A stretch of DNA of 64,000 nucleotides from Hygrocybe punicea (lineage: Eukaryota > Basidiomycota > Agaricomycetes > Agaricales > Hygrophoraceae): contig OY744461.1 of NCBI GenBank assembly GCA_963556145.1, positions 1,860,001 through 1,924,000 on the forward strand, in the 5' to 3' direction. Both the position numbers and the translations under genes were made by a program. Each line of letters starts with the position of its first letter. Within the stretch, counting starts at the first letter, position 1. This document shows, in pieces, positions 11,201-22,212 of the stretch. The notes below the pieces were generated by a model. It had not been told where the DNA came from. It worked only from the letters and a program-made list of their open reading frames with translations, and searched no databases.

Positions 11201-11654
11201 TCTTGCACTTAAATATTTAAGTCCGTGGTCCGATGGTAAACCCATGACATTACACCCAAAAACACTTGGGGTCATGACACCGTGCTGTGCCTTATGCATA
11301 TTTCTACCTAAATTTCACTGCGAACTCAATCCTATTGAGATGGTATGCTTCACTTCATATTGTTGGATAACCGATTTGCTGACATTGTTCAATCAGTATT
11401 GTGGTTGGGCTAAATACCAGTACAGGGAGGTTCCTAAAGAAGAGTTTGCAAATGCAAAGGCACTTGCTGTGAAATGGCTTGATGCCTGCCCAAATGAAGT
11501 CATTCGACGCATTATTAACTGCTCATTCAGGTTTATGAGTGCTTATCCAAAGGGTTTGACAGGGAAAGCAGCACTCTGGGCTGTTCGCAACCAAAAATCA
11601 CATTGCCAGGTCTCTGCACAAGCAATGATGTCTATCAAAGCAGTACTAAACTAG

Positions 11655-12064
11655 TATATACCTAGTAAAATTTCCATGGACTGACCCCAAAAAATTGGCC
11701 GCACACAAAATTGGCTGCGCACAAAATGTCGTGGGAAAATTAAAATAAAGGTGTTTTTGGATGTCTCTCAATGCCTTGAGTCTGAATCCGACCTTAGTTT
11801 TTCCCAGAAAATTCTGGTCAAGCAGCTATTAAAATTGTTGTGTTTGGTTGTCCGCAACTGTATTCAGCCATTATTCCCAACACTATATATATTATCAGAT
11901 GTGTGGGCTCAAGAATATATATAGGCTGTTCCCAGACACCTAGTTTCACCACTTCCATACTTTAGCTGTGGCAAGAAATACAGATAAGCTCATGTGACCA
12001 ACATCTCTTCATTTACTAATGTAGAATAGGGAAGAATACTCCTACAATTGCCATTGGCATTTTA
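11655..12064. other. no gene seen
   Basis: AT-rich tail of the transposase element and spacer before the convergent kinase gene. Nothing else recognised. Confidence 0.4.
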
Positions 12065-14903
12065 TCATGGCCACACATTACCTAGTGCAGATAACTCCTG
12101 CATCCCAATCTTAAAGAAACTTTCATAATCTGCATGCAACCGTTGCAAACATGCCTCCATCTTTTCCTCAGAGGAACCATACCTAACCTCTAATAGCCTC
12201 TGTTGAGAAGCCTGAGCGTCCTTTGCAAGCGACAACCACTTCATCAACAATTTGGCGAATGGTCCTACGTATGAAGACAGCAATGGAGCATTGTTTAATG
12301 TCCCTGCCGCAAGGGATGGTATCCAGCGATGGGCAATGACATCTTTGCTGAAGTCGAGGGCGGATAGATCATTGGTGGTCATGCCTCGCAGCATTCGCAT
12401 TTCAACTGCATCATGAGGGAGGGCAGATTTACCATCCCTTGTTGCCTTCTGCTCCAATTTCTTCAGCACAACCCACAACAACAACCAAGAGAATGATTCG
12501 AGATCATCAGCGGGTGTGTGGATAAGACCCGGTTCTGGCATAAGTGTGTGGATAATGAGTCTTCGCGACACGAACGGCCAGGTTGCCTGTGAGCAGGAAT
12601 GTTAGATGCGTGATTCCATTTTGCCTACATTTATCAGACATACGGAGCGCAATCCACCACTTTGTAGATCTCCAACATCGTCCCAATGATAAGCTTGATC
12701 GCCATCAATAAGCATCCCTATACAACGTGTGGTTATCTGAAATGTGTTTGACCTATGATTTCATGAGCACTTGAGCAACAAGAATGTATTGGACGGACGT
12801 ACCATGTCGGTGATGGCCGCTCCACCGGTGTATCTTCCAATGCCAAAACGTTGCCGACACTCACGTCACGATGCAGCCACCCTTGACCGAGCATTCCACC
12901 ATGCCCTGAAAAAAGTCCCGAATTAGTGCGAATCCAGAATGAAACACGAAAGATCAACACCAATCATTGCATGAAGTATACATTCAAGTAAACGGCGGGG
13001 GCTGTCCACGCTCAGAAGACTCGAACCACGGTCTTCCAACGCTAAAAGAACGCAGTCTCGTCGCTCTGCCACTCCGTTGCCATGGGTTCCAAATATATCC
13101 CAATGCGTCAGTGTGTCGGCGTTCTCGTTAAAGAGCCCCATCCAGGGCTCTCTCTCCAGGGTCGTTGTGCCGAGGATCTTAGGAATGCCGAACAAGGGGC
13201 CAACCTTCTCGAGCTTGGCAAACATTGCAATCTCGCGAGACTCCGCCATACGTGGCCAAGAAATCTTGACAATGACTGAGCGAGGGGCGGCAATTTCGAG
13301 ATCCCTTATTCCAGTAGTGATGATGTCCTGCTTCCAGGAGGAACGCAGTTTAGCGGATCATTCGGTCTCATGGCTCGACCACTCACAGTATCTGACGTCT
13401 TTTGCCCCGAAGGGCCCGGCAGCGATGATAGGGCAGCTTCGAGAGCCTGCCCTTCTTTTCCTAACGACGCAGAACCAGGCAATTCGACGGCTGCAGCGAG
13501 ATTGCTGATGCGCTGCGAAACTTGGATCGGCGAAGCCAGTTCGCGCGCTTCTATCTCGTCTGCCTCCTGGCTGAGCGCCGGAGCCACAGCTGAATTCGCT
13601 TGTTTAACTGGAATGATATCCTGCTTCCAGGAGGAACGCAGTTTAGCGGATCATTCGGTCTCATGGTGCGATCACTCACAATATTTCGCGCCTTTTGTCT
13701 CGAAGGGCCCGGCAGCGATGACAGAGCACTTTCGGGCGTCTTTCCTTGCCCCTCTCTTCCAAACGCAGACAATTTGAGGGCTGTAGCGCGATTCTTGATG
13801 CGCTGCGAAAATCGGAGCGGCGAAGCCAGTTTGCGCGCTTCCATCTCGCCTGCCTCTTGGCTGAGCGCCGGAGCCACAGCTGAATTCGCTTGTTGCTCCT
13901 CATAAACCGCAGCTTTCGTCCCACGTCCCCGCACTGCAATTCGTTTCGAGAGACATTCCCCCTCGATGTAAGTCTTAGTCGTGAGACTGCGAAGCCACTC
14001 CTGGATAGCTTCCTGGGATAGGATACCAGCTGCAGCTTCATCCTTGAGACTGAGTATGCCGACGAAGCCCTTTACAATCGCCTCAAAGCCGTCCTCTTTG
14101 TCGAAATCGTATGGTGGAGTCGAAATAACGCCACTGCGACTGCAGAAACAAAAACGGACTTTTCGCTGCGTGTAATGGAAGAGGATGCACAGTACCCATT
14201 TACGGTCCTGTGCCCAAAATACGGCTCGAGCGTAGGTCAACGCTTGCGCTAACATATCGCGCCAGTCATCCTTCACTTTGACCGGAATGAGAATATCTCG
14301 CCAGGAATATCGCTTAGCGGGTTCACGAGCAAACACCAGGTCTGGCTTGAGAGCACGGGCCCCATCGACGGAGTCGGCGACTGGCTTGTCATAGACATGC
14401 ATGGCATGATTGGCATGGTAACAGTTTGGCAAGGGCACGTATTTAGCTGTAATCGTCTGAACCTTGGTAAAGAAGTTGGCGAAAGGTTTATAGAATCCTC
14501 TCTCTCCCGGCCTACCATCGGACTGGAGAAATTTTTTGAATGCAGGCCCAATCTTCTTCTTCCGGAGATCCATCAGAACATCGCTGGCAGAGGTTTCGGG
14601 GCAGACGGTTCGGAGGAGATCTTGATATTGCCAAACTGCGCCGCGTATCTCCACCTTCATAAGCGCCTTGAGTTCGTCCTGCGGTAATCCCTCCCATGGC
14701 ACTCCGGTGCCACTGCTACCACGGGCTGGCGTGGAACCGAGAGACGCCGCGCCAGATGGTTGTTGTTTTCTTGGCGTTAGAAAGGATGGAAGGACTACAA
14801 AGCGATTGAGCAGATACAATAAGGAAAGCAATGCAACTTCATACAATTCGACATTGGTGGATTTCAAAGAAAAGCCGCGAGACGTTAAACGAGTACAAGA
14901 CAA
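12065..14903 (-). CDS. FunK1 fungal-type protein kinase with internal tandem duplication
   Basis: The N-terminal FunK1 region lies at about 14903-13900 (for example PDLVFAREP, DDWRDMLAQALTYARA, VLCILFHY). The kinase domain is in several exons: IVKISWPRM with the ATP-binding Lys (about 13290-13250), a helix ending RRLLECILHAMIG, the catalytic loop LHRDVSVGNVL (about 12880-12840), an IDGD segment in the DFG position (about 12710), and HTPADDLESFSWLLLW at the start of 12540-12065. Clear introns: 12908-12962 (GTGTTG...CAG), one starting GTACGT near 12800, and one of about 55 bp starting GTCTGA near 12640. The family acts as Ser/Thr kinases of largely unknown role. The linker before the kinase domain is duplicated (13313-13605 and 13607-13895) and the two copies lie in different frames, so the gene may be a pseudogene or use an intron I could not place. 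Start codon uncertain. Confidence 0.7.
13313..13895 (-). repeat. tandem duplication of about 290 bp in the kinase linker
   Basis: CTGCTTCCAGGAGGAACGCAG occurs at 13328 and 13621, and CTGAGCGCCGGAGCCACAGC at 13571 and 13861, offsets of 293 and 290. Both copies encode versions of a peptide ending MRPNDPLNCVPPGSR. They have diverged by many substitutions, so the duplication is not recent. Confidence 0.85.
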
Positions 14904-15189
14904 GTGGTGAAGCTGAGCGCGACCGAGATGATGATGTCACGTGTCACAACTCAACAACCAAGGAGCAATTTTTTTTATTGCTGTTTGCAAAAGTGTTGGC
15001 ACATCACGTGGTTTTTATAAAAGTATGCCTGACTAGAATTATTCTATTTGGCGGGGTGCACCAAACTTCCCACACACCCCTTGCCTTATATAGTGGTAGC
15101 TAAGTGGGATAGTTTCAATGAATCAGTTTTCACTCAAGTTCTGTTACTTGTAAAATTCTAGAGAAATTGCATTTAGTAGGCTTACATGT

Positions 15190-16759
15190 CTACATCAGTA
15201 AAATTACACATCCCCTTTTTGGGTCCTTTTCACCTTTTTCAAGTGGAAAAAGGGGGAAAAGTTGAAAAGAGTTTGACCTTTTCCAGGCCGAGTCCCTTAT
15301 CCTGGAAAAGGTCAAACCTCTTGTAAAAGTAGATAAAAGCACACAAAAAGTTCTCTAAGTGATCCAACTTTTGCAAGTGCTAGATGCATCATGAGCGTAT
15401 CTCAAATTGTAGAATTTATTATTTATTTATTTAATATAATTGTATAACCATATAAGGATAGTATGAATTGATTAAATAATTGCATTGCAGCACATATAAT
15501 ATATACATAATAAATAATGAGATTGTTATATACGAATGTTCATTCTGCCAAGTAAAGTCAGTGACGTACTATAGTAAATGAAGTGATTGTGCACGACTTA
15601 TATATGATTTGAGATCGCGCACGGACCGTTTGACGAAGTTTGGCAAAATGGAGTGCCAAACATCGTCACTCAGTTGCCACTTTCGGTAAGTTTTGACTTA
15701 GCGATTTTCGTCACTGATCTTCGACCACAGACACGACAACACGGCAACAGGGACGATGGCGTTGACAAGAAACGACAAGGAGAGGTGTGAGGACACCCGG
15801 GCTGATAAGGTACGTACCCAACTGCCTCACCATCCCCAATCCCCGCTAACGAGGGCAAGACGGCACTACGACGATGACCATTGAAGATGACGCCACCACC
15901 ACTGCCAACTGGCAGCAGCAGCAGCAGGACGACGACGACGGCAACCACGACCGCCGCCATCTGGCAGCAGCAGCAGGACGACAACGACCGCAACGACGAC
16001 CGCCATCTGGCAGCAGCAAGCAGGACAACGAACGTCGGTTGTCACCACCGCCAATTGGCAGCAGCAGGACGGCAACCACGACCGCTGCCAACTTGTAATA
16101 GCAAGCAGGACGACAACAACGACGGCAACAACGACGGCCACCAGCACTGCCAACTGGCAAGGACAATGACGACGACGGCTGTCACCACCGCCAACTGGCT
16201 GTAGCAGCAGGACGACGACGACGACGACGACCCCACCCACTGGCACCGACGGCCGCGGGACGACGTTGGCCACCACCACACTTGGCAGCAGCAAGCAGGA
16301 CAACGACGACGTCGGCTGTCACCACCGCCAACTGGCAGCAGCAGCAGGACGACGACGACCCCACCCACTGGCAGCGATGGTTGCAGGACGACACTGGCCA
16401 CCACCACCCATTGGCAGCGGCGGTGGCGAGACGATGACGATCGCGACGTAGACGGGCAGGTGGCGGGCAGGGCTTAAAATTACATTGTAGAATTTATTTC
16501 GAAAATTATCACTATTAATTCAATCTAAATAACTTCGAAAAAGGTCTAGCAAACTTCGAAAAAAGTGTTGAAAGTTGTTTTAGGGAGAAAAAAGTGTCAA
16601 AAGGTATGAAAGGATGTTTAGAAAAAAAAACTGTAAGATCTTTAAACTTTTTCAAGGTGCTAAAGCACCAAAAGGTGAAAAAAGTTGGCAAAAAAAGTTG
16701 AGAAAAAGGTCAAGGTGTCAAAAGTGCAAAAAAAGGGAGATGTAAATTTACTGATGTAG
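15190..16759. mobile_element. MITE-like element with CTACATCAG termini containing a minisatellite
   Basis: The left end reads CTACATCAGTAAAATTACAC and the right end, on the other strand, CTACATCAGTAAATTTACAT. Both are followed by CCCTTTTT and T-rich ladders of GTTGAAAAAG/CTTTTTCAC motifs. The interior is GC-rich repeat without a gene. Target duplication unclear. Confidence 0.55.
15880..16440 (+). repeat. GC-rich minisatellite, unit about 35-50 bp
   Basis: Imperfect tandem copies built on CCGCCAACTGGCAGCAGCAG followed by GACGACGACG runs; at least eight copies of the AACTGGCAGC core. Open frames on both strands (Gln- or Val/Leu-rich) arise from the repeat and are not called as genes. Confidence 0.8.
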
Positions 16760-17516
16760 ATCCTCATATAAAAATAATATTCTGGTTCTATTTTATAGTT
16801 GCTTAGAAATAATTGCATTAACTGAACATATTTTGACAAAAATTAACTCCACACATCTTAGTCTCCATTAGTGGGTTTAGTTCTGAACCAAGGTTCGGAC
16901 CTGAACCAAACTGAACTGAACCTGAATTAGGGTTCAGGTTCAAGCTTCAGCCTGAACCAAACCTGAGGTTCAGTTCAAGGTTCAGGCTGGGGGGGGATTC
17001 TGTGAATCTGGTTCAAACTGGTTCAAACCAGAACCTAAACTTTAACAAATGTGAAATAATTTTGCCTAATTTTCAGAAGAAACATGATCACTTTTCTCTT
17101 GTTGTAGCTAACAACTTCCTGTTAAATCCTGCCACTCTCCCTCACTGACCCTCAGAGGGTTTGAGCCCTGGATTTGTCAGGGATAAGTTGGTATAAGTTG
17201 TATAATATCTCAGGATTGTGCCAAGGTAAGCCTCAAGTATGTGTGATGTATTATATTATCATTATTTTTAAGTACTACAGCTGCAATATTGAAGCTGATA
17301 AGGTTAATTTCTTGATCATTTTAGCTTTAAGTGATACAAATGTACAGTAATACAGACAATTTGCTGCTAAAGGAACCTTTTTTCATGCTATATAACTACA
17401 AGGCATAAAATAAAGGCCTTTATACTGAATAAAAATGTAATCTAGCCCTATGATACACTTACAGGTTTGGTTCAGGGTTCAGATCAGGGTGAACCTGAAC
17501 TGAACCTGTTTGAACC

Positions 17517-19169
17517 TGTTACATTTTTCAACTCCGCAACTCCGATTCCGACTCCACTACCCACGATGACGATTCCACTTTACCATACCTTCCTTTTTCG
17601 TTCCCCTTTACCTTTTGTCTTCTTTTGGACATTGTTGTTTATTCTTGTCCTTGTCCTCTTTTCTTCCTTTCTTCTTCTAGAACAATCCAGACCGACCATG
17701 GACACATCCCCACGTTACCTTGCTGTACCCGAATAGTCTCCTTGCCGACGGACATCATCGCTATTGTCTTTTCCCTCGCCCTGACATATTGTTGACTTCA
17801 TCCCACGACAAACCGATTCACAATGGCTGTACTCCCAACACAGCTCATTACCGTAATTGTTATTGGCAGCATTGCCATCACCTTCCTGATCGGTTTCTAC
17901 CTTGTTATGATCTCTCTTTGGCATTGGCATCGAAACCCTTCCACCATTGATACTTCTGACTTCCACCTCAACAATATCTCGACACGTAATTGACAATTGC
18001 CATTCCCGGATATATGGTTTCCACTTTCGTATTCTGTGCCTACCATTATCCTCCCTGACGATCCGACGACATTCCTCACCTGCACGCATGCCCTGGACAA
18101 TCCTCGATCACAGGACATTTCACTGTTCTCTCTAATCCGACCATTGCCGAAGCACATTCTTTTGGACTTCGACCACAGACCATACGACTTCCCAAACAGT
18201 GAACCAACCCCTATCGTATATTGTTCGCACGACACCGCTTCAATGCAGTACCCGACGACTTGTTCCCACAGCTTGTCACCTGTGCCCATGACTCGAAACT
18301 TGGACCCACATTCATTTACCCTTTTCCATCTATAACCTTGATATCTCCCACACTCGTTTACAACAATACCCTTTCTTGGATGAATACCGACATCAGGTGG
18401 ACTGCATTGTTCCACAGACAGGACAAGACATCGCTCCTCGATATGTCATCAACACAGACATCGTCATCTGGTACAGCTTGTGCTGTTCACATGTCTGACC
18501 TTGACTAGCCCACCGTCCTAGTTGGTTTTCCTTCCACATATTCCTTTGTTTTCTTTCATGCCGACCTTGCCACTACATCCACACCACCTCAAGACACTCT
18601 CATCACCAACCCCACACTGGACGATACCCATCTTCGACCCGACCGTGCAACGCACTTGCCAGACTGCACACTTGCCTGTTACAGCAAGTGTAGACCCCGA
18701 ATAGGCAATTCTGCACATCACATGATCCGATGACAAATCATCCGAGTCATCCGGACCCCCTCTATTCCTCAATGACACCCGGGCCTCCAGTTGGATCGCG
18801 AGAACATCGACATGAGGACGCCTCATGTACGCCTCATGGTGAACACATGGTAGAGTTGGACATGTTATGGCTTCATGGTTGTATTTCTATTTACCTCCCC
18901 TCAAGACCAGCCACTATATATACTGTTCTTGTTGTTGGTTCGGACTTTTTCTTCTTTTCCTTTCTTTACGTTTAGTCTGGTTCTTGGGGCAGACTCATCT
19001 TGTTTTGGGTAACCCCCACGGCTCGCAATGACACTAGACCTTGACCCCCCCTGTTAGCAGTGTTGTCTTAGCTGTAAGCAACAATGAAAGCTGCTGTTCT
19101 CCCCTCTGGAAGCCGATCCCCTGTTAAGTTGATTGTTGCCGGAGCCCGCTGCAGAAGCGATCCGTAACA
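17517..19169 (+). repeat. left LTR, 1653 bp
   Basis: TGTTACATTT...CCGTAACA. Unusually long. Contains the interrupted membrane-protein-like frame at 17823-18335. Confidence 0.9.
17823..18335 (+). pseudogene. LTR-borne ORF: transmembrane segment, then TGA, then open frame
   Basis: From ATG at 17823 the frame encodes a hydrophobic N-terminus (LITVIVIGSIAITFLIGFY, residues about 8-26, a likely membrane span) and stops at TGA after 57 residues. The same frame then stays open for another 113 codons (starting QLPFPDIWF). The TGA is in the context TGA-CAA-TTG. The identical arrangement is in the right LTR (22519-23031) and, with several conservative changes, in the solo LTR at about 35853-35390. It could be a captured gene that died before the copies spread, or a frame with stop-codon readthrough. 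No family recognised. Confidence 0.35.
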
Positions 19170-20145
19170 AAAGACTAAACGTTTCCCAACTCCCCCGACA
19201 TTCAACTTTCAACATGAACGAACGAACCCCCTCCTCTCTCCCGAATCTCTCCCTCGTCCTCCCCTACACCCTCTTCCTCTCCTTCTCCTCCCGACTTTAT
19301 TCATCCCTAAACCCTGACCCCACATGAATGGACGAACGAACGATGCTAGCCTGTTACTGATGCAGACCTGAAATCTGTTGATGTACACTAGCCACCCAGA
19401 CCCCGAATGATTGTTGAATACTCCGAATGGTCAACCTCAAGACTGTCGCCCTGCGAATTATTTATGGTTTATCCATAATAATTGCTCAAGCCCAGACCTG
19501 GAACCCGAATCCGAATACACCCCTGACTAACGTCACCACTGTCATTCCACTACTTCAATACGATAATTATGACATGAAATGATGCAATGGACAAGACCTG
19601 TCATTGCCCCAGATGCAGAAGGACACTGCTAGACAAACCAATCGCCTTAGGTATCCCACCTTCATGATTCAAATATGTTTTGGTTGTACCAGACATATTA
19701 TGACTCCCTCTCCCTGGATGAACCGAAATCAACGAACCCTTCAAACCGCCTTCCTACCCTTCCTTCAACCTCCCCCCCCCCCCATCTCCTCACCAAATGC
19801 AGAAAGCCCAGAGAAAGCCAGTACGCATACGAAACCCTGATTCCTGAAATGACCTGTACATGTGACAAAGAGAAGTGGTTGATCTTAGTAGTCTGTTGGA
19901 ACAGATGAAAGGGGACCCTCTTTGTTTGACATGGATGAATGAACGACCAAGACTATGATGATTGTCATGAACGGAACACATACGAAACGCCACTCCTTAC
20001 CGATTTGGATAGCGCGGATCGGCATATCAGGTGATATCCCGCTACATACCCTCTTTTCTAGAAGTTTGATCCCCGATCATACATACGAATCCACGAGGCA
20101 ACCAAGACCCTGGTACATGGATCGATCACTGGAAACTCCGACACG

Positions 20146-21107
20146 ATGCTGACAACGAGGCATGGTAATTACCGAAGACGGAAAACTTCTTTAAACCACC
20201 CACCTGTCGTCACCCTGGCCAACCTCTGCCCTCCAGGCCATCCCTACCCGTGGCCTGCCCGTCGCTGGTGGCAGTGCGATCTTGCCTGGTTCCCTCTCAA
20301 CCGACCTGACGACTGGGTCGACTACATCAGCTGGAACGATCCTCGCATTCCACACCTCGTCTTCCTTCCACGATCCGTGACACCGGTCCTTGACGAATTA
20401 CACCGTCTCCTGGGTGGTCTACGGATCACTGAGCAAAGAAATCGTCGAAGCCAATTCCTCCTCCAGCGTCTCCAATACATTTTGGACGAGGAACTTCCTC
20501 ATCATCGATTCGTTGTTCGCATCCCCGCTCCTCGTCTTGCACCCGTACCCCAGAATCATCGTGACACACGTATCGTCCAGCATCCTCGACACCATCCCCA
20601 CCGTCGACATCGACGATGAGTCTCGACGTACCCTTTATCTTCGATGATCTGGACAATGAGCTATATTTTGGTGCAGTGAACATTTGCGGTGAAGAACATC
20701 CGACTCCCCCCATTGATGACTTTGATGCGTACATGGACAGTCTCACTGATCTCCCGACACCCCCTCGAAAAGTAACCCACCGACTGCATATAGAGATGGA
20801 TGATGAATACCGAGCATGGTTGTATTCTCCACCTCTTGTCTCGCTCCAAACCCAGTCACGTCGCCGCTCTCCACTTCTTCCCCAATCCCAGAGAAAGAAA
20901 CTCGACCGTGCACACCGTTCTGACGGCCATAACATGCAGAACAAACGCTCGAGACATGGGACCAAGGAACCCGATTATCATCGTCATGCTTTATTTCGTG
21001 CAATGCATGAGCGTATGGTGAAGGGGAAGGAGAATGACATCCATGGATTGGATTGGAGATTGATGTTGTTTGTGAAAGGATACACCCCCGTCATGTATGA
21101 TTCATAG
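20146..21107 (+). pseudogene. retrotransposon passenger ORFs, overlapping ATGA
   Basis: Two plus-strand ORFs in the interior of the LTR element: 20146-20619 (157 codons) and 20616-21107 (163 codons), overlapping by ATGA. The first has a Trp/Pro-rich segment (HPYPWPARRWWQ, then DDWVDYISW). In its 3' half a second frame (20390-20647) looks more protein-like, ending PTVDIDDES just where the next ORF begins, which suggests frameshift decay of one longer gene. The second ORF is acidic at first (FIFDDLDNELYFG) and then basic (SRRRSPLLPQSQRKK). No similarity to retroviral-type proteins and no known family. Probably a captured host gene. Confidence 0.35.
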
Positions 21108-22212
21108 AATGGACTTTCCCTTGTATGTAAACGACCTCGACATTATTTACACCAACGACAACACCCAGAAGAAGAAACAGAATATCCAGAAACAGAAGAG
21201 ACAAAACAGAAATGGAATGGACAGATGGAACATGACCATAGAGAAACATGTAGCAGGTTCTCTCACCGGCTATACAAATAAGAGATGAAACAGCAGGTTC
21301 TCTCACCAGCTATATAAGTAAGAGATGAATATCCGAAACGATATAAAATCTATTACCCCCAGACGCATGCATGATTGCTATAAGCCGTAGAACAAACCTT
21401 GATGTCTATGGACACCAGAACTGAACCAGAAGGATACTGGTTATCAAACCAATGACCTCCAATCCCATGTGGAAAGGAACCCGATGTGCTGCTGACCAGT
21501 ATGGCAGTAAATGCACCAGAAAAAAAGGAACAGTGAAGAATGAATCCCCATCCGAAATCCTTTGCCAATGTACAACTTGGAACTGGCAATTCTTTCACCT
21601 TCCTTATCCCAAATCCCCAAACATCCTCTGGCCGACACCAAACCTTGTTGCATTCATGGAATATGAAGAAATCTCGCACACCATTTGAGTGTAGGAAATC
21701 CACGATCAGTCAACAACACCGATATCTGAAACGATATAAATCTATGTTCATTCGAATGTCCGTAATGACTATAAACTTCTGACACCCAGAACTCCCTGAC
21801 ATCCAGAACTCCCTCATCCCAAAAATGCCAACCACTTAATTCTCTTCAAACCGACAACCCTCAATGAACACCTTGAACCCGACAACCTTTACATTCTTTC
21901 AAACCCGACACCCTTGACGACTTAATGACAATATGACAATAACCCGTGATTATCCACAATGACAAAAAATGATTGGACGAACCCGAATATATTTCTTTTG
22001 TAACCCTTGTAACTCAGTAACGTCTTCATGATTCATGATTTGATGACCTTTGGACTGACATTTTTTCCTTCTTCATGTTTTTGTATTCTTGCCGACCTTG
22101 ATAGCGTCGTTAAACTGTCTGTTCTTTCCTTGTAATTTTTTCCTTGTTCTTTGTTTCCCTTGTTCTTTGTTCTTCCGGTTAATCGGGACGATTCCCCTTG
22201 TTCCGGGGGTAT

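Larger units (their letters stand above)
8660..11293. mobile_element. non-autonomous DNA transposon inside the transposase gene
   Basis: The transposase reading is interrupted exactly here. ATGCATATTT occurs at 8650-8659 and again at 11294-11303, a 10-bp target duplication (8-bp core GCATATTT). The ends form a short imperfect inverted repeat, AAGGCATAGCATGG at the left and AAGGCACAGCACGG (reverse strand) at the right. Close to both ends and in the middle (8680-8790, 9610-9770) are many copies of GGGTAC / ACCCATACCC motifs, typical subterminal repeats of hAT-like elements. It encodes no transposase. The 10-bp duplication would fit a Mutator-like element; the subterminal motifs fit hAT better. 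The family is left open. Confidence 0.75.
7185..11654 (+). pseudogene. decayed basidiomycete DDE transposase, split by an inserted element
   Basis: A broken gene for the large DDE transposase family that is very common in agaricomycetes. The 5' part runs 7185-8659 and the 3' part 11304-11654, separated by an inserted DNA transposon. Conserved blocks are readable in order: RKFLL..NFATLRLKGF, KRTAHQWLLRLGWR, KGVYMDGHECPDVVEY, the first catalytic Asp in NFQDESCF, the second in FIFDQSSAH, and the Glu in HCELNPIEM, followed by FRFMSAY and KGLTGKAA. Several in-frame stops (for example just before the AW at 7976) show it is dead. Two spliceosomal introns are still recognisable: 7982-8035 (GTAAGT...AAG) and 11342-11396 (GTATGC...CAG). 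Removing them restores the family spacing, for example IEM directly joined to YCGWAKY. Confidence 0.85.

Noticed and set aside
15670..16407. Several Val/Leu/Cys-rich minus ORFs and Gln/Thr-rich plus ORFs
   Set aside because: They coincide with the minisatellite; all frames are open because of the repeat unit, and no start, splice or family evidence exists.
17715..18415. Minus-strand ORFs of 124 and 172 codons inside the LTRs
   Set aside because: They are opposite to the more protein-like membrane frame and carry no motif; repeated only because the LTR is repeated.
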